A stretch of DNA of 64,000 nucleotides, taken from assembly GCF_030813715.1 (NCBI RefSeq), contig NZ_JAUSUZ010000001.1, positions 8,352,501 through 8,416,500 on the forward strand, read 5' to 3'. The position numbers and the translations under genes are program-made. The notes under the pieces were generated by a model, which saw nothing but the letters and a program-made list of their open reading frames with translations, was not told where the DNA came from and did not search any database. Position 1 is the first letter of the stretch; each line of letters opens with the position of its first letter. The DNA is from Catenuloplanes indicus. GTDB lineage: Bacteria; Actinomycetota; Actinomycetes; Mycobacteriales; Micromonosporaceae. Positions 1 through 8,472 of the stretch are shown one piece after another.

Positions 1-56
1 CCGGCCTGCTCGCCGGCTGGCTGACCCGCTGGTGGGTCGCCACGTGGAGGAACTGA
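1..56 (+). CDS. C-terminal end of an unidentified membrane protein (partial)
   Basis: Frame 3 reads a short hydrophobic, Trp-rich tail (GLLAGWLTRWWVATWRN) that ends in TGA at 54-56, two bases before the ATG of the next gene. The tail looks like the last membrane helix plus a short basic end. The spacing and the shared strand suggest an operon with the gene at 59. The body of the protein lies outside the window, so its function cannot be told. A different frame could also be open here. Confidence 0.4.
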   Translation, partial: GLLAGWLTRWWVATWRN

Positions 57-58
57 TC

Positions 59-907
59 ATGCGTCTTTCCCGTCACCTCAGCGGCGCCGTGGTCATCGGC
101 GGCCTGCTGTTCGGCGCGGCCGTGCCCGCGCAGGCCGCACCGGCCACGCCCACGCCGGACGGCGGCGTCACGCCGTCACCGGGCGCGCGGACGGTCACCA
201 AGGCCGGCACCAGCTTCCTGACCGCGACCGAGATCGAGGCCGGGCAGCCGGTCGAGGTGGACGCGGCCACCGGCGAGTACCTCTACTGGGCGTTCGCCGC
301 GCGGGCCGGGCAGGTGCACGACATCGAGGCCACGGTCACGCTGCCGCCGGCCGCGGACCGTACCGGCGACCAGGCCTGGACGATCGAGGTCTTCGACGGG
401 CTGCGCCGCCGCCAGGCGTGCGTGGACGGCGTGCAGAGCCCGGTCGCGAAGACCGCGGACGCCGCGGTCGAGCTGCGCTGCTCGCTGCGCCGGGTGCGAT
501 CCTGGGCCGAACCGTGGTCCGGCGACCCGCTGCCCGGCACCTACTACGTCCGGCTGTCCATCACGGACCTGCCGGAGAAGGACCTCGGCCAGTCCGCGAA
601 GGTCTCGCTGCTGGTCGGCGCGACCAACGCGGGCACGTCCGCGGACGACGGCGAGCTGGCCGCGCCGCTCGACCCGGTGACCCGGGCCGGGACGGTCAAC
701 GCCCAGCCGTCCGCCGCGCCGTCCGGCCAGCCGCTCGGCGCCGCGGACGACGAGGACACCGAGAGCTGGACCTGGAGCTGGGACTGGCTCCCGGACCTGC
801 CGAAGTTCTCCGCACGCTGGTTCTGGACCGCCGGCGGTGGCGTGCTCGCCGCGATCGCGGGCGTGGTCGGCTTCGCGTTGACCCGCCGCCCGCGCGTCCG
901 TCCCTGA
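59..907 (+). CDS. secreted protein with C-terminal membrane anchor, unknown function
   Basis: The 282-residue product starts with a Sec signal peptide (basic MRLSRH, then a hydrophobic stretch ending in an AQA-type cleavage site near residue 26). Next comes a Thr/Pro-rich stretch and a beta-rich region of about 150 residues that reads like a pre-peptidase (PPC)-type beta-sandwich. An acidic Trp-rich segment is followed by one membrane helix near residues 250-275 and the basic tail RRPRVRP. The ATG at 59 has GGAGG at 46-50; a GTG at 32 in frame would bury the signal peptide. It is probably exported and held at the membrane, cotranscribed with the gene ending at 56. In actinomycetes such proteins often follow von Willebrand A-domain genes, but that neighbour is not visible here. 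Confidence 0.7.
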   Translation: MRLSRHLSGAVVIGGLLFGAAVPAQAAPATPTPDGGVTPSPGARTVTKAGTSFLTATEIEAGQPVEVDAATGEYLYWAFAARAGQVHDIEATVTLPPAADRTGDQAWTIEVFDGLRRRQACVDGVQSPVAKTADAAVELRCSLRRVRSWAEPWSGDPLPGTYYVRLSITDLPEKDLGQSAKVSLLVGATNAGTSADDGELAAPLDPVTRAGTVNAQPSAAPSGQPLGAADDEDTESWTWSWDWLPDLPKFSARWFWTAGGGVLAAIAGVVGFALTRRPRVRP

Positions 908-990
908 TGCCCTCCTGATCCCCCGCGGACCGGCGCGTGCGCGGCCAGCCCCCACGCCCGCGCCGGTCTCCCTGCCCCCAGGGGGAGAGA

Positions 991-1029
991 ACGGCCGGGC
1001 CCGGTACCTTCCTCGCCGGGCCCGGCCGT
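991..1029 (+). terminator. GC-rich terminator hairpin
   Basis: Perfect 14-bp inverted repeat (ACGGCCGGGCCCGG at 991-1004, its complement at 1016-1029) around an 11-base loop, about 85 bases after the stop at 907. There is no U-tract, as is usual for actinomycete terminators. Confidence 0.6.
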
Positions 1030-1178
1030 CCGTCGTCCAGAGCGAAAAACACCATCAGGGGTACGGGTTCCCGCCCGCGATGAGCGACCCTGAGTGGTGA
1101 CGACCCGACTCCGCGTGTTTGATCGCATCGATTCCCGGGCATGCGGCCCGGCGGTGCGGGCCGTCGCGGGAGGTCGGG

Positions 1179-1724
1179 ATGAAGATCGAAGCGCTCACCT
1201 GGTCGTCGGCGGGGGCGTGGACCGCGCGCTGGGCCGCCGGTGCGGTCCTCGGCCAGATCGTCTTCGGCCCGACCACGATGCTGTTCCTCGCACTCGTCAC
1301 CGGCGTCGCGGCCGGGGCCGGCGCGATGTACCTGATCCACCGCCGCGCCGTGGGCCCGCGTGCCGGGCGCCGGGTCCGGTCGAGCCCGGGGCGGATGTCG
1401 CGCACGGCCGGGTCAGGCGCCCGGCGGCCGTTCGTGCCGCCGGCCCGGCCTGCCCCGGCACAGCCGTCACCCGCGCCCGGTCCGCCCTCGGCTGCCTCGG
1501 CGACCCGGCCGGTCTGCACGTGCGGGGCGGCGTCACCGCGTACCCCGGTGGCCGTTGTCTCCGCACGGCTCGCCGCACTCGCGGCGCGCTCCTGGCGTGC
1601 CCTGCGTCGCCCGCGCGCCACCCGCCCTGCCCCGCCGGGCCCGCCACCGGCCCGCCGCTACTCACCGCGCGCACCGAAGCGCTCGTTCTCCCCGCTCGCC
1701 CCACCCGGCCCGAAAATGTCGTAG
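1179..1724 (+). CDS. small membrane protein with Pro/Ala/Arg-rich tail, hypothetical
   Basis: The ATG at 1179 is preceded by GGGAGG at 1168-1173. The 181-residue product has one or two hydrophobic segments in its first 55 residues (GAVLGQIVFG and LFLALVTGVAAGAGAMYLI). The rest is a basic, low-complexity Pro/Ala/Arg-rich tail with a CTCG motif. No family is recognised. The low-complexity tail could be an open frame by chance in GC-rich DNA, so the real protein may be shorter or absent. The ribosome binding site and the membrane segment favour a gene. Confidence 0.45.
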   Translation: MKIEALTWSSAGAWTARWAAGAVLGQIVFGPTTMLFLALVTGVAAGAGAMYLIHRRAVGPRAGRRVRSSPGRMSRTAGSGARRPFVPPARPAPAQPSPAPGPPSAASATRPVCTCGAASPRTPVAVVSARLAALAARSWRALRRPRATRPAPPGPPPARRYSPRAPKRSFSPLAPPGPKMS

Positions 1725-1750
1725 GTTGACGCCAGCGTGCCGCCATAAGG

Positions 1751-1994
1751 CTGACGGCCCCTCCGCCACCGCTCGACATCGAGGCGAAGTTCCCGGAGTT
1801 CACCGGTCTGGCCCGCACCACGTGGCGACGGTGGGTCCCGGTGGAGGAGGCGCCCGCCGACCAGCCGGAAGGGGCATATCCGGATTCTGCGCGCGCAGGA
1901 GCCCTCGGGCGTGATCGTCGGGCGTACGGGCGTGATGTACCTGCTCACCTGCACGGCCTGTGCGCATCGGCCGATCGTGATGGAGCTCCACTGA
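1751..1994 (+). pseudogene. decayed gene: N- and C-terminal pieces in different frames
   Basis: From 1751 one frame reads LTAPPPPLDIEAKFPEF.GLARTT, a convincing protein start, except that the initiator is CTG instead of ATG and no Shine-Dalgarno sequence precedes it. This frame loses protein character near 1825. A second frame, shifted by +1, then reads GVIVGRTGVMYLL followed by TCTACAHRPIVMELH and stops at 1992-1994. That piece resembles the C-terminal end, with a C-x2-C pair, of DUF1963-like cytoplasmic proteins of Micromonosporaceae. The family label is from memory and tentative. The order (start piece, end piece, missing middle, frame change) indicates a gene that lost its centre and its start codon. 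Confidence 0.4.
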
Positions 1995-2024
1995 GCTGAG
2001 CGCCCGCGGAGGCCGTGGTCTGGC

Positions 2025-2921
2025 ATGATGGCGGGCAGCATGACGATGATTGACATCTGTAGGGACAGCCTGGACGGTCTGTCGGTGGGTGACGCGCTGG
2101 GCGCGCAGTTCTTCGTTCCGGGCACCAACCCGGGAAGGCTTCCGGACGGGCCGTGGCCCTGGACCGACGACACCGAGATGGCCTGCTCGGTCACGGCCGC
2201 GCTGCGGCCCGGCCGGCCGATCGACCAGGACGAGCTGGCGGCGCTGTTCGCCGAGCACTTCGAACCCTATCGCGGGTACGGCGGGGGTGCGGTCGTGCTG
2301 CTGCGGCAGCTGCGCGAGGGCGCGTCGTGGCGGGAACTGGCACCGGCCGCGTTCGGCGGCCAGGGGTCGATGGGCAACGGGGCGGCGATGCGGGTGGCGC
2401 CGCTCGGCGCGTTCCACGCCGGGGATTCGCGGACCGCGGCGCGGGAGGCGCTGCGGTCGGCCGAGATCACGCACGCGCATCCGGAGGCGATCCTCGGTGC
2501 GGTGGCCGTGGCGGTCGCGGCGGCCGAGGCCGGCTGGGCGCGCACGGTGCGTGACCGGCCCGCGCCCGCGGACCTGCTCGACGCGGTGCACGGTCTTCTG
2601 GTGGAGAGCCAGGTGGCCGCGGGCGTGGGGCGGGCCCGGCGGCTACTCGGTGTGAGCGTGGCCGAGGCGGCGTACGAGCTGGGGAACGGATCGCAGGTGC
2701 TGGCGCCGGATACGGTGCCGTTCGCGCTGTGGGCCGCCGTCACGCATCTGCACGACTTCCCGGCCGCGATCATGGCGTGCGTGGAGGCCGGCGGAGACGT
2801 CGACACCACCGCGGCGATCGTGGGCGGGATTGTGGCGTCATATACGGGGCGTGACGGAATTCCGGAGGAGTGGCTGGCACGGCGGGAGCCGTTGCCGTCC
2901 TATGCGCTAAACGTTTCCTGA
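2025..2921 (+). CDS. ADP-ribosylglycohydrolase family protein
   Basis: This 298-residue protein belongs to the DraG/ARH fold, which hydrolyses ADP-ribose from proteins or small molecules using two metal ions. Diagnostic motifs are GLSVGDALGAQFF near residue 18, WTDDTEMACSV near 45, NGAAMRVAPLGAF near 120 and GGDVDTTAAIVGG near 255. The two Asp-rich motifs (TDD and DVD) are the expected binuclear metal ligands. Several ATGs lie at the 5' end (2025, 2028, 2040, 2046); GGAGG at 2007-2011 fits 2025 best, but later starts are possible. No toxin-like ADP-ribosyltransferase is adjacent, so its target is unknown. An RNA hairpin follows the stop. Confidence 0.9.
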   Translation: MMAGSMTMIDICRDSLDGLSVGDALGAQFFVPGTNPGRLPDGPWPWTDDTEMACSVTAALRPGRPIDQDELAALFAEHFEPYRGYGGGAVVLLRQLREGASWRELAPAAFGGQGSMGNGAAMRVAPLGAFHAGDSRTAAREALRSAEITHAHPEAILGAVAVAVAAAEAGWARTVRDRPAPADLLDAVHGLLVESQVAAGVGRARRLLGVSVAEAAYELGNGSQVLAPDTVPFALWAAVTHLHDFPAAIMACVEAGGDVDTTAAIVGGIVASYTGRDGIPEEWLARREPLPSYALNVS

Positions 2922-3237
2922 CGCGTACCCTCCGTTATTTTCGATGTGCCGGTCGTTTCCGCTGGTTACCGCTTGTGACCAGCGGCAACGCCCGTTGATG
3001 CCGTCATAGGGCGAAATTTCCGGCACACCGCGTGCGACCAGGAAGATCACAGTAGGCGGACCCCGGCGCCGGCCGGGCGGGCACTGGGGCAGAATCGACC
3101 GTCCGCAGTGGCCGTGGCCGTACCGGAAATCGATGACCGAACTGCTTCCCCGGTCTTTTCCGAAGAAGATTCGTTCGGTACGGTCTGGGGCGCTGTGCCG
3201 AATTAAGCAATTCTTAAAAGAGCGGTGGGAAGCCAAA
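2922..3237. other. intergenic region with an AT-richer leader before the sigma-like gene
   Basis: Apart from the hairpin at 2959-2985 this 316-base gap holds no gene. Its right half is noticeably AT-richer than its surroundings (AATTAAGCAATTCTTAAAAG at 3201-3220) and probably carries the promoter of the gene at 3238. I cannot assign -35/-10 boxes with confidence. An in-frame ATG at 3133 would add 35 residues to the next protein, but the added sequence lacks protein character. Confidence 0.5.
2959..2985 (+). terminator. hairpin after the ADP-ribosylglycohydrolase gene
   Basis: CCGCTGGT (2959-2966) and ACCAGCGG (2978-2985) pair. With one G-U pair the RNA stem extends to 11 bp around a 5-base loop. 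It lies 38 bases after the stop at 2921. Confidence 0.55.
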
Positions 3238-6200
3238 GTGACCGAGGGTATCGACCTCGTTGTTGCGGCCCGGGTGGGGGACCGTCGAGCGCTTGCGGAG
3301 CTGAACGCGCTCCATCTGCCCCTGGTCTACAACGTCGCGGGCCGTGCGCTGCGCGTTCACGCCGACATCGAGCACGCGGTGCGCCGCACGTTCGCGCGCG
3401 CCGCCCGCGAGCTGGCGCAGCTGCGCGACCCGGACCGCTTCCGCGGGTGGTTGCTCGCGTGTACGGTCCGTGAGATCGCGGGTGTCCAGGCCGCCGGGAC
3501 CGGCGCCGCCACCGCGCTCGACGGCGGGCCCGCGGCCCCGTCCGCGGACTTCGTCAGCCTCTGTGTCGTCCAGCACAAGCTCACCGGCCGGCGCCGGGAG
3601 CTGGACGAGGCCACCCGCTGGATCGACGGCGAGCACTCCGTGGTGCTGGCGCTGTGGTGGCTGGAGGCCGCCGGCCTGCTCACCCGCGCCGAGATGGCGG
3701 ACGCGCTGCGCATGCCGCCGGACCACGTCACCGGCCGGGTCGCCCTGCTCCGCGAGCAGTGGGAGCAGGCCCGTGCGCTGGTCGGCGCGCTGCGCGCCCA
3801 GCCCGGCTGCCCCGAGCTGGCCGCGCTCACCGACGGCTGGGACCACCTGCCCGCACCGGCCTGGCGCCGCGGCCTCGGCCTGCACGTCGGTGACTGCCCG
3901 GTCTGCGGCACCGCGATCGCCGGCCTGCCGGAACTGGTCCGGCTGCTCGGCGAGCAGCCGCTCGTCCCGGTCCCGGCCGCACTGGTCGGCGCGCTCGCCA
4001 CGGACGGCCTGGTCCCGCCGGACGCCGCGCGCACCAACCCGATGCTCGGCGGCACGCCGCCGGTCACCCCGGTCCGCGCGGCCACCACCGGCCCGAACGG
4101 CCCGGCACCGGGCCGCCCCGGCGCCTACTCGGCCGGCTGGGCCGGTGCCCCCGGCACGGCCGCCGCCGCGGCCGCCGCGGCCGGTGGCGTGGCGGCGACG
4201 CCGGGCGCGGGAACCACCCGATCGGGTGAAGTCTCGGCCGGGCCGACCGCCGACATCACGGCCATCGCGGCAGCCGCGGCCGCCGGAGCGACCGGCGCCG
4301 CTGTGGCGGGTGCGGGCACGGCCGCGGGTGCGGCCGCCGCCGCGGCGGGTGCGGGCCGGGCCGCCGGTGCGGCCGGTGCCGTCACCGCGGGTACCGGCCG
4401 GGGTGCCGGTGCGGTCACGGCGGGTACCGGCCGGGGTGCCGGAGAGACCGGCGATGTCCCGGCGGGCACCGGCCGGGCGGGATCGCCAGGCTCCGGGCGG
4501 CCGGAGGCGACGACCACCGGGACCGCGCGGCGTGCGGAGCCGACCGCGTCGCGCGGTGGCGCGGGCGTCCGAAACGTGGCGGAGGCCGCCGCCGCACGAC
4601 GTGCCGCCGACGGCAGCAGGGCATCCGCGGAATCGCGTGACGCCGATTCGTCTGCCTCGCGGTACCCGGGTGGTGCCGCCGGACAGGACTCCCGGCAGGC
4701 GGCTTCGCCGGACGTCGCCGGAGCGGCTGGTGGGCGGCGCACCGGGGCGCCGGGGGCTGCGGGCAGCTCTGGCGGGCAGGATTCCCGGCAGCCGGGTGTC
4801 GCCGGAGTTGCTGGTCCCGCCGGCGGGCGGCACACCGGGACGCCGGGAGCGGGCAGCGTGGCTGGACAGGCCGGTTCGCGGCAGTCGGCCTCGGCGGGCG
4901 CCGGTGGCGCGGCCGGTGCCGATGGCCCGGCCGGCGGGCGGCACACCGCGACGCCGGGAACCGCGGGCAGCACCGCCGGACAGGATTCCCGGCAGCCGGG
5001 TTCGGCAGGCGGCGCCGGTTCCGCCGGCGCGCGGCACACCGCGACCCCGGGGACCGCGGGCAGCGCAGGCGGAGGGGATTCCCGGCAGACGGGTTCGGCG
5101 GGCGTCGCCGGCGCGGCCGGTGCGGCCGCCGGCCGTACCGTGGCGGGCTCTTCCGGTGTCGTGGCCGGGAAGGCCGATGGCACGGCCGCGCTGCCGATGA
5201 TCGGTGGCAAGCGGGCGCCGGAGGAGCCGCCCACGTGGCGCGGCACGCCGACCCGGATCGTCGGGCCGGCCGCGTCCGCCGAGCCGGGGGCGGCCGACGA
5301 GGCGCCGACGTGGACGGGCGCGCCGACCCGGATCCCGGCCACGGACGCGCCGACCGCGATGCTGCCGGCCGTGTCCGGTGGTGCGCCGGCCAAGGGGGCG
5401 CACCAGCGTGAGGTGCCGCCGGGGAAGCAGAGCGGCGCGGGTACCGTGGCGATCCCGAAGCAGCGCGGGGCGGACGCGGACACGACCGCGGTCATCCCGC
5501 GGGTGCCGGCCGACGACCGGGATGCCGGCGACACCGGCGTGCTGGCCGGCGTGATCCTGCCCGGCGACCAGTTCGTGCCGCCGCAGACCGCGTCGCGGCA
5601 CATTCCGCCGCCGTCCGGTGGTGACGGTGACGACGACGCCGGCGCGATCGTGCCGCTCCGCGACGCGGAGGAGCCGGAGCACACCGGGCGGTCGAAGAAG
5701 GCGCTGGCGCTCGCCGGGATCGCGGCCGTGGTCGCGCTGAGCACCACGGCCGGGCTGATCATCAACAGCGTGATCGGCGGTGACGAGGAGACGCTCACGC
5801 CGATCGCGGCGCCGTCCGGCGCGGCGCAGTACGCGGTGCCGCCGGTGGTGGAGACGTTCGCGTCGGCGTCCGCGTCGCCGTCGGCATCCGCCTCGCCCTC
5901 GCCGTCGCCGTCCGTGTCGCCGTCGCCGAGCCCGTCGGCCGCCGCGAAGCCGTCACCGTCGAGGACGCCGTCCGCGGCGCCGCCGTCACCGGCCGCGCCG
6001 CCCGGCGGCGGGACCACCGCCGACCTGCGGTCACTGCGGACGGCCGGCTCCGACCGGTACGTGCGGGTCAGCGGCGGCAGCGTGACCGTGGAGCGCGGCT
6101 CGGGCACCTCGTTACAGCTGGTACCCGGCCTGGCGAACGCGGGCTGCGTGTCGCTGCGCACGCCGGACGGCCGCTACCTGCGGCACTTCGACTACCGGGT

Positions 6201-6405
6201 GCGGGCCGACGGCGACGACGGCTCCGCGCTGTTCAAGGCGGACGCCACGTTCTGCCTGCAGCAGGCGGGCGGCGCGGTCATGCTGCGGTCGCACAACTTC
6301 CCGGAATACTTCCTCCGGGTACGTGACTCCGGGCTCTACATCACGCAGATCGACCGCAACTCCGCCGCGTCGATGCTCTGGGTGCTCACCGACCCGGTCG
6401 GCTGA
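3238..6405 (+). CDS. sigma-factor-like membrane protein with C-terminal AbfB/CBM42 domain
   Basis: This is a 1055-residue mosaic. Residues 1-80 resemble an ECF sigma region 2 (DLVVAARVGDRRALAELNAL; AVRRTFARAARELAQLRDP; RFRGWLLACT). Residues ~115-185 look like a region-4-type helix-turn-helix. A DCPVCG cysteine pair near 220 resembles an anti-sigma zinc-finger remnant. A ~590-residue Ala/Gly/Pro-rich linker with internal repeats follows, then a membrane helix at ~820-845. A Ser/Pro stalk and a 125-residue C-terminal domain complete it; the repeats LRHFDYRV, SALFKADATFCL and RSHNFPEYFLRV are typical of AbfB/CBM42 arabinofuranose-binding domains. The topology implies an extracellular sugar-binding end joined to a cytoplasmic sigma-like end. 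I chose GTG at 3238 because the sigma-like domain begins there. DNA-binding competence is unproven. Confidence 0.75.
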   Translation: MTEGIDLVVAARVGDRRALAELNALHLPLVYNVAGRALRVHADIEHAVRRTFARAARELAQLRDPDRFRGWLLACTVREIAGVQAAGTGAATALDGGPAAPSADFVSLCVVQHKLTGRRRELDEATRWIDGEHSVVLALWWLEAAGLLTRAEMADALRMPPDHVTGRVALLREQWEQARALVGALRAQPGCPELAALTDGWDHLPAPAWRRGLGLHVGDCPVCGTAIAGLPELVRLLGEQPLVPVPAALVGALATDGLVPPDAARTNPMLGGTPPVTPVRAATTGPNGPAPGRPGAYSAGWAGAPGTAAAAAAAAGGVAATPGAGTTRSGEVSAGPTADITAIAAAAAAGATGAAVAGAGTAAGAAAAAAGAGRAAGAAGAVTAGTGRGAGAVTAGTGRGAGETGDVPAGTGRAGSPGSGRPEATTTGTARRAEPTASRGGAGVRNVAEAAAARRAADGSRASAESRDADSSASRYPGGAAGQDSRQAASPDVAGAAGGRRTGAPGAAGSSGGQDSRQPGVAGVAGPAGGRHTGTPGAGSVAGQAGSRQSASAGAGGAAGADGPAGGRHTATPGTAGSTAGQDSRQPGSAGGAGSAGARHTATPGTAGSAGGGDSRQTGSAGVAGAAGAAAGRTVAGSSGVVAGKADGTAALPMIGGKRAPEEPPTWRGTPTRIVGPAASAEPGAADEAPTWTGAPTRIPATDAPTAMLPAVSGGAPAKGAHQREVPPGKQSGAGTVAIPKQRGADADTTAVIPRVPADDRDAGDTGVLAGVILPGDQFVPPQTASRHIPPPSGGDGDDDAGAIVPLRDAEEPEHTGRSKKALALAGIAAVVALSTTAGLIINSVIGGDEETLTPIAAPSGAAQYAVPPVVETFASASASPSASASPSPSPSVSPSPSPSAAAKPSPSRTPSAAPPSPAAPPGGGTTADLRSLRTAGSDRYVRVSGGSVTVERGSGTSLQLVPGLANAGCVSLRTPDGRYLRHFDYRVRADGDDGSALFKADATFCLQQAGGAVMLRSHNFPEYFLRVRDSGLYITQIDRNSAASMLWVLTDPVG
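4672..5124 (+). repeat. degenerate ~90-bp coding tandem repeats in the sigma-like protein linker
   Basis: Five imperfect units recur at about 90-bp steps (anchors near 4681, 4774, 4864, 4979 and 5071). Each encodes a variant of GQDSRQPGSAGVAGAAGGRHT followed by TPGTAGS. One step, before the 4979 copy, is longer at about 115 bp. The array lies entirely in the Ala/Gly linker, so copy number could vary without touching the folded domains. Confidence 0.7.
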
Positions 6406-6444
6406 GTGGCCGGGTGACCGCCGGGGGCGTACGTACCCCCGGCG

Positions 6445-8226
6445 TCACGGGTGCGGTGGTGTGGCGACGATCAGCAGCGCGACGTCGTCCTCGCCGGTGA
6501 CCACCGGGCCGTGCCGGATCAGCAGGTCGGCCAGTGTGTCCGGCCCGGCGCGGTGCTCTCGGCGCAGCAGGTCGCGCACGACGTCGAGGCCGTCGTCGAG
6601 CGTGGCGGTCCGTGTCTCGACCAGGCCGTCCGTGTAGAGCACCAGCGTCGTGCCGGGCGGCAGGTACCGGGTGTGGTTGCGGCGCGAGGTGCGCCGGGCG
6701 GCGCCGATCAGCGGGTCGTGCCCGTCGAGCAGGTCGACGCCACCGTCGGGCAGCACCACCAGCGGCGGCGGATGCCCCGCGTTCGCCCAGGTCAGCACGT
6801 GCCCGCCGGCCGGCGCCGGATCGAGGTGCGCGACCAGCACGGTGGTCAGTTCCGGGTGGCCGAGCGATCGGCTGGTGTGTTCCAGTCGGCGCAGCAGCGC
6901 GGACGGCGGCTCGTCCCGGTCGACCAGCAGCGTGCGCATCATGCTGCGGTACTGGCTCATCGCCGCGGCCGCCCCGATGCTGTGCCCGGCCACGTCGCCG
7001 ATCACCAGTGCCAGGCGCTCCTCGCCCAGACTGATCGCGTCGTACCAGTCGCCGCCGACGTGGTCCTCGTGGTGCGCGGGGACGTACCGTGCCGCCATCC
7101 GCAGGTGGTCGTGCGCGGGCAGCGGCGTGAGCAGGGCCTTCTGCATGGTCGCGGCGGCCGTGCGCCGGTCGTCGAGCGCGGTCACCCGGACCAGCGCCTG
7201 CGCGGTGTAACCGGCCAGCGCGACCAGCACCGCCTGGCCGGCGTCATCCGGTGCGTACGGCCGGTCCCAGGTGAACGTCAGCGCCCCCACCGGACCGGCC
7301 GGACCTGGCAGCGGCACGCTGACCGCGGACTGCCAGCCCATCTCCGCGAACGTGGCCAGCGCGTCCGGTGTCTCGGCCGCGACCGCGACCGGGTCCGGCA
7401 GCACGACCGGGCGGCCGGTACGCACCGCGAGCGCGGTCGGGGTGGACGAGGCCGACGGATACCGCGCCCACCGGTCGGCGATCCGGGACGGCAGCAGCCG
7501 GGCGGACGCCAGCGTCAGGTGCCGGCCCGGCCCGATGACGGAGACGCCGACGTACGCCGGGTCGAGCACGTCCGCGATCAGCTCGTGGACCGCGTCCACC
7601 AGGCCGTCCAGGGAATCCGCGCCGGCCAGCGCCGTGCTGGCGCGTAACAGCAGCAGGTTGCGGTCGAAGGCGGCGGCCGCGCGCTGCTCGTGCCGGCGTG
7701 CCCAGTAGGCGGTGATGCGCAGACGCAGACTGTCCGAGCAGGCCGCGGCGAGGTCGGCCAGCAGTGCCAGCTCGGCGTCGGTCCAGTCCCGCGGCTCGTG
7801 GTCGATCGCGCACAGCGAGCCGAGGACCTGGCCGTCCGCGTCGGTCAGCGGCATGCCCGCGTACCCGATCACGCCGAGGTCCTCGATCGCGAGGTTGCCG
7901 CGCACGCGCGGGTCGGTCCGCGCGTCGACCACCACGAGCGGCTCGGAGGCGGCGACCACGTGCTGGCAGAACGAGTGCGACAGCGGCGTCTGCCGCTGCG
8001 CGGCCCACGGATCGCCGAGCCCGCAGGCACCCGGGAAGAACTGCCGGTCGTCGCCGACCAGCGACACCAGCGCGACCGGCACGCGCAGCACCGTGCGGAC
8101 CATCTCCGCGAACCGGTCGAACGTCGCGTCCGCGACCGCGTCCAGCCCGGTGCGGGTCAGCGCCTCGAGCCGGGCGGTGAGCGACAGCACGCCGGACCGC
8201 TCCGGGAACGGCTCGGTCACGCGCAC
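6445..8226 (-). CDS. GAF-GAF-SpoIIE (PP2C-type) serine phosphatase
   Basis: The 593-residue cytoplasmic protein carries a first GAF domain at ~30-165 (SHSFCQHVV, VIGYAGMPL, GSLCAIDHEPRDW are typical), a second, more divergent GAF at ~185-335, and a C-terminal PP2C/SpoIIE domain at ~360-590. The phosphatase motifs are visible: GGDWYDA, IGDVAGHSIGAAAAM, TWANAGHPPPLV, YTDGLVETR and EDDVALLIV, which supply the metal-binding Asp residues. Family members dephosphorylate anti-anti-sigma (STAS) proteins in response to a GAF-bound signal. No kinase or STAS gene is adjacent, so the partner must be elsewhere. The start is GTG at 8226; a few residues more or less are possible. It is convergent with the sigma-like gene ending at 6405. 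Confidence 0.9.
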   Translation of the reverse strand: MRVTEPFPERSGVLSLTARLEALTRTGLDAVADATFDRFAEMVRTVLRVPVALVSLVGDDRQFFPGACGLGDPWAAQRQTPLSHSFCQHVVAASEPLVVVDARTDPRVRGNLAIEDLGVIGYAGMPLTDADGQVLGSLCAIDHEPRDWTDAELALLADLAAACSDSLRLRITAYWARRHEQRAAAAFDRNLLLLRASTALAGADSLDGLVDAVHELIADVLDPAYVGVSVIGPGRHLTLASARLLPSRIADRWARYPSASSTPTALAVRTGRPVVLPDPVAVAAETPDALATFAEMGWQSAVSVPLPGPAGPVGALTFTWDRPYAPDDAGQAVLVALAGYTAQALVRVTALDDRRTAAATMQKALLTPLPAHDHLRMAARYVPAHHEDHVGGDWYDAISLGEERLALVIGDVAGHSIGAAAAMSQYRSMMRTLLVDRDEPPSALLRRLEHTSRSLGHPELTTVLVAHLDPAPAGGHVLTWANAGHPPPLVVLPDGGVDLLDGHDPLIGAARRTSRRNHTRYLPPGTTLVLYTDGLVETRTATLDDGLDVVRDLLRREHRAGPDTLADLLIRHGPVVTGEDDVALLIVATPPHP

Positions 8227-8362
8227 ACCACGCGCCGGGCGGGCCGCCTCGTCACGCTCGCGGCACCGCCTCGGGGACGTTCGTCGCAGCCCGGCACGCC
8301 GGACATTATGACGACCGCCGGCCCCGGACCGCGAGCGCGGACGATGCCGATTCGATCACGCC

Positions 8363-8422
8363 GGGCGCCGGACCGGCGGGCGCCGGACAGGTGGGCGCCG
8401 GACAGGTGGGCGACGGACAGGC
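8363..8422. repeat. 15-bp tandem repeat, four copies
   Basis: GGGCGCCGGACAGGT-type units begin at 8363, 8378, 8393 and 8408. The middle two are identical and the outer two differ by one to three bases. A fifth, partial unit merges into the hairpin at 8423. The array lies between two minus-strand genes, the phosphatase and dctA. All frames are open but no protein is likely. Confidence 0.8.
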
Positions 8423-8457
8423 GGGCGCCGCCGGACGGGGGGAGTCCGGCGGCGCCC
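8423..8457 (-). terminator. terminator hairpin downstream of dctA
   Basis: Perfect 13-bp inverted repeat (GGGCGCCGCCGGA at 8423-8435, its complement at 8445-8457) with a 9-base G-rich loop, 15 bases past the dctA stop. Confidence 0.65.
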
Positions 8458-8472
8458 ACGGATGGGGGCGAG

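Noticed and set aside
3214-5682. 822-codon minus-strand open frame opposite the sigma-like gene
   Set aside because: Arg/Gly/Thr low-complexity translation of the repeat-rich linker on the wrong strand.
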